Source: Bacteroidia bacterium
Lineage (GTDB): Bacteria; Bacteroidota; Bacteroidia; B-17B0; Aurantibacillaceae
Direction: 5' to 3'
Assembly: GCA_016787705.1 (NCBI GenBank)
Contig: JAEUTP010000015.1
Location: 186,001-250,000 of the forward strand
Length of the DNA: 64,000 nt
In this document: positions 60,179 to 64,000 of the stretch, piece after piece
Numbering within the stretch: the stretch's first letter is position 1
How the letters are laid out: each line of letters starts with the position of its first letter
The notes under the pieces: generated by a model
Told to the model about the DNA's origin: nothing
Databases searched by the model: none
The model's input: only the letters and a program-made list of their open reading frames with translations
Translations under genes and position numbers: made by a program

Positions 60179-61648
60179 TTACGTTCTTCTTGGCAAGGCC
60201 AATTGCTTTACAAATAATTTTTTCATTAGTGGTAAGCAAATAAAAAAAACAATTATAGGAGAAATTTTACAGATCAAAAACCAAATATCATATTGCTCTT
60301 GCCAGTAAGTATATAAATACTGGTCTAGATAGTGCCGGTAATCATAAATATAAACAGACTGGCCTTTTACCTGGGCAATTGTTGTAGCACTGGGCGATTC
60401 GTAGTCGTAAGAATACCTGTAATACTCAAAAACAGCACTGTGCCGCCTTAAGTAATAAATAATTATCATTGGCATATAAACTACAATGAGAAAGAAAATT
60501 TGATTTAGAATATTAAAGAAGGGTTTGAAAGATCTTTTTTCACTGGCAGTAACAACAATACTTATAATTGTTATCACGAACAGTAAAAAAACAAACCACT
60601 GAAAAGCCGCTTCCGAGTCTGAATAACTAAATAGTATTTGTGTAAATATAAAAGCTACCAACGGGTACAAACACATTACAATGGCCATTATTAAAAATTG
60701 TTTCCAGTTATTTAATTTAAATAATACAAGTAAAAGTGTAAGCGAAAAAATAACATAGAACATGCCCCACAAAAAATCTTTATCCCAAATAAATAGCGTA
60801 CCAAATTTTGCATCGAATATATTGTTAAAAGCCGTTTTTATCTGCTCTTTGTAATAATCATTGTTCAAAGGAATATCGTTAATGTCTATCCAACCCGCTT
60901 TTTGTGCCTTAACATAATTAGCAGCCATTTCATCGGCAGTGTATTGCGGAAATACACCATACTTATTACAAACGGCGATGTGTTTTTCTACTTTTGCTTT
61001 AACAGTGTTATAATCTGCGCTGGGCGTATAACTTAAACGCAATTGGTAATTACTTTTTATTTGCGGGTAATTAATACTATCGTTTAAAAAGCGCCATGGT
61101 GTATAATTATTATAACCATTTATTTTATTAACGTTAAAGTAGGTTTGTTTTTTTGTTGTATCGTAAGTATTCTCGTATGAATAATAATTTGTTGGAATAA
61201 AAGGCTCTATTTCATTAAGAGTATTTAGATCGGCAATAATTTCCTTATCGGTAAACATATTGGCCACTTTTGTATTATAACTTACAACAAATGGCGACCC
61301 AAACCATGCAAATACAGTTATGCATAAAAAAACCAAAAAGAAATTTTTGTATTCATCGCCCCATTTTAAATTACCAAAATTCTTTTCTTTATTAAAAATT
61401 AAATAACGGTAACCCCAAAACCACGATAGTATAAACGACAGTACACTTAACAATAAAAACCATAGGCCCGAATCAATCCTGCTGGTAAGGTCTACCGGCA
61501 CAAAAAATCCAATAACTGCAGAGATAATATACAGCAAAAAGCCATACCATAAAATGTAATGGATCTTGCTTATCCAGATAATTGGATATTTTGTAAGCAA
61601 ATGTGTATCTAAATGGTTTAAAAAACCAGGCGCTATTTTCTTGAACAT
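60179..61648 (-). CDS. Multi-pass membrane protein, partner of the ABC ATPase
   Basis: 489 aa with about 8-9 membrane segments (for example ILWYGFLLYIISAVIGFF, LWFLLLSVLSFILSW, FFLVFLCITVFAWF, WGMFYVIFSLTLLLVLF, ICKISPIIVFFICLPLM) and one periplasmic domain of about 140 residues between the third and fourth. Its gene lies one base after the ATPase stop, so it is the likely membrane half of an ABC transporter, though it lacks any known permease signature. Substrate unknown. Confidence 0.7.
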   Translation of the reverse strand: MFKKIAPGFLNHLDTHLLTKYPIIWISKIHYILWYGFLLYIISAVIGFFVPVDLTSRIDSGLWFLLLSVLSFILSWFWGYRYLIFNKEKNFGNLKWGDEYKNFFLVFLCITVFAWFGSPFVVSYNTKVANMFTDKEIIADLNTLNEIEPFIPTNYYSYENTYDTTKKQTYFNVNKINGYNNYTPWRFLNDSINYPQIKSNYQLRLSYTPSADYNTVKAKVEKHIAVCNKYGVFPQYTADEMAANYVKAQKAGWIDINDIPLNNDYYKEQIKTAFNNIFDAKFGTLFIWDKDFLWGMFYVIFSLTLLLVLFKLNNWKQFLIMAIVMCLYPLVAFIFTQILFSYSDSEAAFQWFVFLLFVITIISIVVTASEKRSFKPFFNILNQIFFLIVVYMPMIIIYYLRRHSAVFEYYRYSYDYESPSATTIAQVKGQSVYIYDYRHYLDQYLYTYWQEQYDIWFLICKISPIIVFFICLPLMKKLFVKQLALPRRT

Positions 61649-61649
61649 A

Positions 61650-62846
61650 TTAAATATCTTTATGAAATAATTGACGGGTACTTTGACTGATATCCCTATA
61701 ATAATTTAATTCTAAGCCATTTTTTTGAATAACAGATAATACGTCAAACCATTTTACGTTAATGCCGCAGCTAATAATAAAAGCGGTTCCGGCATCTTCA
61801 ATTTTATAACCATTGGCTTCTGTTAAACAATTTTGTAATTGTTGCAAGGTAAAATTACCTGCCACTTCGTAATTATTCACATTACGATCAACACCAAAAT
61901 TAATTTGTTTGCCATTATAAATTGTTTTGCCTTGTCGAATAAAAATAATGTTATCGGCAATACGCTCTATTTCGTGGAGCTGCTGTGAGCTTAAGATAAT
62001 AGAAATAGGATTGCTTTGCGATTGCGCGAAGAATTTCAGATCCTGCAAAAATAATTGCTGTGCATTGATATCTAAATTCGCTAAGGGCTCATCCAATATC
62101 AATAAATGCGGCCGCCACAATAACATCTTCGCTAATTCAAAGCGCATACGGTAACCACTCGATATCTGGTTCCAGGTAAGGTCACGAAATTTGTCCAAAC
62201 CTAAACGGAATAGTATATAATCTATCTGTTTTAAATTTTGTTCGCCGGTAATACCGTGAATGGCAGCAAAGAACAATAAATTTTCAAGCAAAGTACCATG
62301 CCATTTTGGAATACGTTGCGGAATAAATGCGAATTTATTTTTTGCCTGGTACCAGTTATTAAAAAAAGTACCCAAAGCAGGAAACTGAATGTTGCCGGTA
62401 TCTGTGGAAAGCTGACCTGAAACAATTCTCAATAAAGTTGTTTTACCATTTCCGTTCTCACCAACAACACCGGTAATTTCTCCTAATTTTAACTCAAAAG
62501 AAATAGCATGTAATTTAAAAGGATTACGCCCGCTGTGAAATTGTTTGGTAATATCCTTTGCTTTAAAAACAACGTCAGATTTTATAGCTTCTTTTGTTGC
62601 CAAAGAAGCATCCTGTGTTTTTATTTTTTGAAGCAGAAGCGAAGCTGCACCATTAATGCCTTCCTGTTCAGAAGGATTAACATCAATAATACTTAAATAA
62701 TTTTTTCTTAGTTCAAAGATCTCAGTTACCAAGATTTCAGGCAATTGATAGTCATTGGTAAGGTCAAGGCTTCGGCGGGTAAACAAGCTGTAATCTTTTG
62801 AGTTAAAAGATTCTTCGAGTTGTTGAATGAATTTATTTTCGATCAT
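61650..62846 (-). CDS. ABC transporter ATP-binding protein with N-terminal extension
   Basis: 398 aa from ATG 62846; another in-frame ATG at 62870 lies inside an interspersed repeat and is doubtful. A helical extension of about 95 residues precedes the ABC domain. Walker A GENGNGKTT (129-137), signature SSGYRMR (weak form of LSGGQ), Walker B LLILDEPLANLD, and switch-like SSQQLHEIERIAD. The C-terminal part (about 315-398) is another small beta-alpha domain. ATP hydrolysis is likely; the gene pairs with the multi-pass membrane protein one base away. Confidence 0.82.
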   Translation of the reverse strand: MIENKFIQQLEESFNSKDYSLFTRRSLDLTNDYQLPEILVTEIFELRKNYLSIIDVNPSEQEGINGAASLLLQKIKTQDASLATKEAIKSDVVFKAKDITKQFHSGRNPFKLHAISFELKLGEITGVVGENGNGKTTLLRIVSGQLSTDTGNIQFPALGTFFNNWYQAKNKFAFIPQRIPKWHGTLLENLLFFAAIHGITGEQNLKQIDYILFRLGLDKFRDLTWNQISSGYRMRFELAKMLLWRPHLLILDEPLANLDINAQQLFLQDLKFFAQSQSNPISIILSSQQLHEIERIADNIIFIRQGKTIYNGKQINFGVDRNVNNYEVAGNFTLQQLQNCLTEANGYKIEDAGTAFIISCGINVKWFDVLSVIQKNGLELNYYRDISQSTRQLFHKDI

Positions 62847-62864
62847 GTTTTTATTTTTGTACGC

Positions 62865-62958
62865 TGTCATGTCGAGCGGAGTCGAGACAAATTATGCTTC
62901 TCGCTAACGCACCTGCTCTATCGAAAGCTTTAAAGCTTTCGCCGTGCTCGAAGTGACA
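62865..62958. repeat. Interspersed inverted-repeat element, type B
   Basis: TGTCATGTCGAGCG at 62865-62878 and GCTCGAAGTGACA at 62946-62958 form imperfect inverted ends (about 11 of 14 matching), with the perfect 20-base palindrome CGAAAGCTTTAAAGCTTTCG at 62922-62941 inside. The TGTCATTTCGAGC family of repeats is common between genes in Bacteroidota. It lies between the ABC operon and the GH9 gene, upstream of both. Confidence 0.6.
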
Positions 62959-63092
62959 CAAATTATATTTTGAATAGTACTTTTCTTTTTCAAATAATAA
63001 TATTAAATTTAATCAAAGGTTTTTGATATAACAAAATTATATAATTAACTAACTTTCAAATTTTCTGATTGTTTAATATTAAATCTCTCGCC

Positions 63093-64000
63093 ATGAAAGA
63101 TAAATTTTACTTGTTAATGTTTGTACTTTGTTTAAACACGCTAATTCAAGCATCGCCTACTGTTACTGTTCAGTTCATTAAAACCGACCAGTTTGGCTAT
63201 AAACCTTCAGCACAAAAAATTGCGGTTATTTCTAATCCAATTACCGGCTTTAATAATGGCACGCCTTTTAATCCAGGCTCTACTTACCAGGTGCGCGACT
63301 GGTTAACAGATGTTGCAGTTTACACCGGCAGCATTACTGCATGGAATGGTGGCGCCACGCAAACGCAAAGCGGTGATAAAGCATGGTGGTTCGATTTTTC
63401 GTCGGTTAACACAACAGGGTCTTATTACATTTTTGATGTTACCAACAATGTTGGCTCTTACCGTTTTGAGATAAACAATTGTGTGTATAATGATGTATTA
63501 ACACAGGCAGTTCGTATGTTTTATTTTGCACGTTGCGGCTCTGCTAAAACAACAAGTAATGCCACGGTTGCATGGGCCGACGCTGCTTGTCACGCAGGCA
63601 CACAGCAGGATACTGATTGCCGTTTATATAACAACTCCAACGTTTCAACATCAAAAAATTTAAGCGGAGGCTGGCATGATGCGGGTGATTATAACAAGTA
63701 TGTGAATTTTACATGGAGTACATTAACAGATCTTTTGTTGGCTTATGAAGAAAACCCAACTGTTTGGATGGACAATTATAATATTCCTGAAAGCGGTAAT
63801 GGAATTCCTGACATTTTAGATGAGATAAAATATGAATTAGATTGGCTTTTAAAAATGCAACAATCTAACGGTTCGGTGCTTTCCGTAGTTGGTGGTGGGG
63901 CTTTAAGTCCACCAAGTACTGATGTGGCTTTTAGAAAGTATGGCCCGGCAAATACATCGGCCGCTTTAACCTGCGCTGCTATGTTTGCATTAGCTGCTAT
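63093..64000 (+). CDS. GH9 endoglucanase (cellulase), 3' end missing
   Basis: 302 aa seen of a longer protein that runs off the window. Signal peptide (LVLCLNTLIQA type, residues 1-21), an N-terminal Ig-like CelD_N domain (about 25-115, FIKTDQFGYKPSAQKIAVIS) and the start of an (alpha/alpha)6 GH9 barrel with GGWHDAGDYNKY (Asp196-Asp199 region, nucleophile side), then NGIPDILDEIKYELDWLLKMQ. Breaks beta-1,4-glucan. Secreted; a T9SS tail might lie in the missing end. ATG 63093 is the only suitable start. Confidence 0.9.
   Translation, partial: MKDKFYLLMFVLCLNTLIQASPTVTVQFIKTDQFGYKPSAQKIAVISNPITGFNNGTPFNPGSTYQVRDWLTDVAVYTGSITAWNGGATQTQSGDKAWWFDFSSVNTTGSYYIFDVTNNVGSYRFEINNCVYNDVLTQAVRMFYFARCGSAKTTSNATVAWADAACHAGTQQDTDCRLYNNSNVSTSKNLSGGWHDAGDYNKYVNFTWSTLTDLLLAYEENPTVWMDNYNIPESGNGIPDILDEIKYELDWLLKMQQSNGSVLSVVGGGALSPPSTDVAFRKYGPANTSAALTCAAMFALAA

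Noticed and set aside
62868-62870. ATG 62870 as the ABC ATPase start
   Set aside because: Falls inside interspersed element B; ATG 62846 is free of it and gives a normal N-terminus.
1-64000. CRISPR arrays, tRNA or rRNA genes, transposases, prophage
   Set aside because: No regular spaced repeats, cloverleaf with CCA-type end, rRNA-like conserved stretch or transposase motif was seen by eye. tRNAscan-SE and a repeat finder would be decisive.

Overview
The window is a 64 kb piece of a Bacteroidota (class Bacteroidia) chromosome. The signs are: low GC, almost no Shine-Dalgarno sequences, promoter elements of the TTTG / TAnnTTTG (or TTTA) type, many signal peptides ending in ...AQ or ...SQ, SPIISC-type lipoproteins, two proteins with type IX secretion (T9SS) C-terminal sorting domains, the T9SS protein PorT, DUF4286 / DUF4271 / DUF5777 / IPExxxVDY families, and a Bacteroidota-type Mrp without CxxC. 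The genus cannot be fixed from the sequence. No rRNA, tRNA, CRISPR, phage, transposase or plasmid genes were seen; the window is mostly core genome with strain-specific secreted proteins.

Layout. 1-6.5 kb (+): end of cysS, a glutaminyl-cyclase-like lipoprotein, a small secreted protein, polA, a secreted TPR protein. 6.6-8.9 kb (+): a 738-aa T9SS protein with a C25 (gingipain)-like core that seems to lack the catalytic dyad. 8.9-16.5 kb (-): tyrS-rpoN, then four tightly packed envelope genes (C-anchored protein, M48 metalloprotease, barrel-like protein, Cys-rich lipoprotein). 16.6-19.5 kb: DUF4286 protein, a hypothetical gene, and an ECF sigma factor overlapping a membrane regulator that joins an anti-sigma-like N-terminus to a periplasmic HtrA-like protease. 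19.6-22.6 kb (+): two paralogous mini-lipoproteins, mrp, a T9SS protein. 22.6-24.3 kb (-): outer-membrane protein and SDR threonine dehydrogenase. 24.4-29.6 kb (+): trhO, lipoprotein, homogentisate dioxygenase, TPR-TM-SpoIIE phosphatase. 29.5-35.1 kb (-): trpS, a second TPR-TM-SpoIIE phosphatase, FAD oxidoreductase, porT (non-AUG start). 35.2-37.1 kb (+): panD, LPG-synthase-like flippase, heptose-1-P adenylyltransferase. 37.1-42.7 kb (-): hypothetical gene, a 405-bp repeat-bearing gap, then rimP-nusA-infB behind a terminator-like leader hairpin. 42.9-49.8 kb (+): small membrane protein, acpP-fabF-rnc-IPExxxVDY, pdxH-agmatinase-thioredoxin-like protein, ribE. 49.8-52.0 kb (-): small envelope genes, YkgJ-type protein, ribosomal THX. 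52.1 kb (+): rnpA, divergent from THX with interleaved promoters. 52.5-56.9 kb (-): hemD-DUF4271-DUF5777-YceI-mutY. 57.1-60.1 kb (+): HU, TPR protein, a 29-residue very basic protein, rng. 60.2-62.8 kb (-): membrane protein and ABC ATPase. 63.1 kb to end (+): a GH9 cellulase cut by the window edge.

The genes group into translation and RNA processing (cysS, tyrS, trpS, infB, nusA, rimP, rnc, rng, rnpA, THX, mini basic protein, trhO), replication/repair (polA, mutY, HU), lipid and cofactor synthesis (acpP, fabF, panD, pdxH, ribE, hemD), and envelope/secretion (PorT, T9SS cargo, lipoproteins, barrels). The least explained parts are the sigma/anti-sigma-protease pair, the four-gene M48 envelope operon, the paired SpoIIE phosphatases around trpS, the leader of rimP-nusA-infB, and several kinds of interspersed palindromic repeats placed right behind stop codons.
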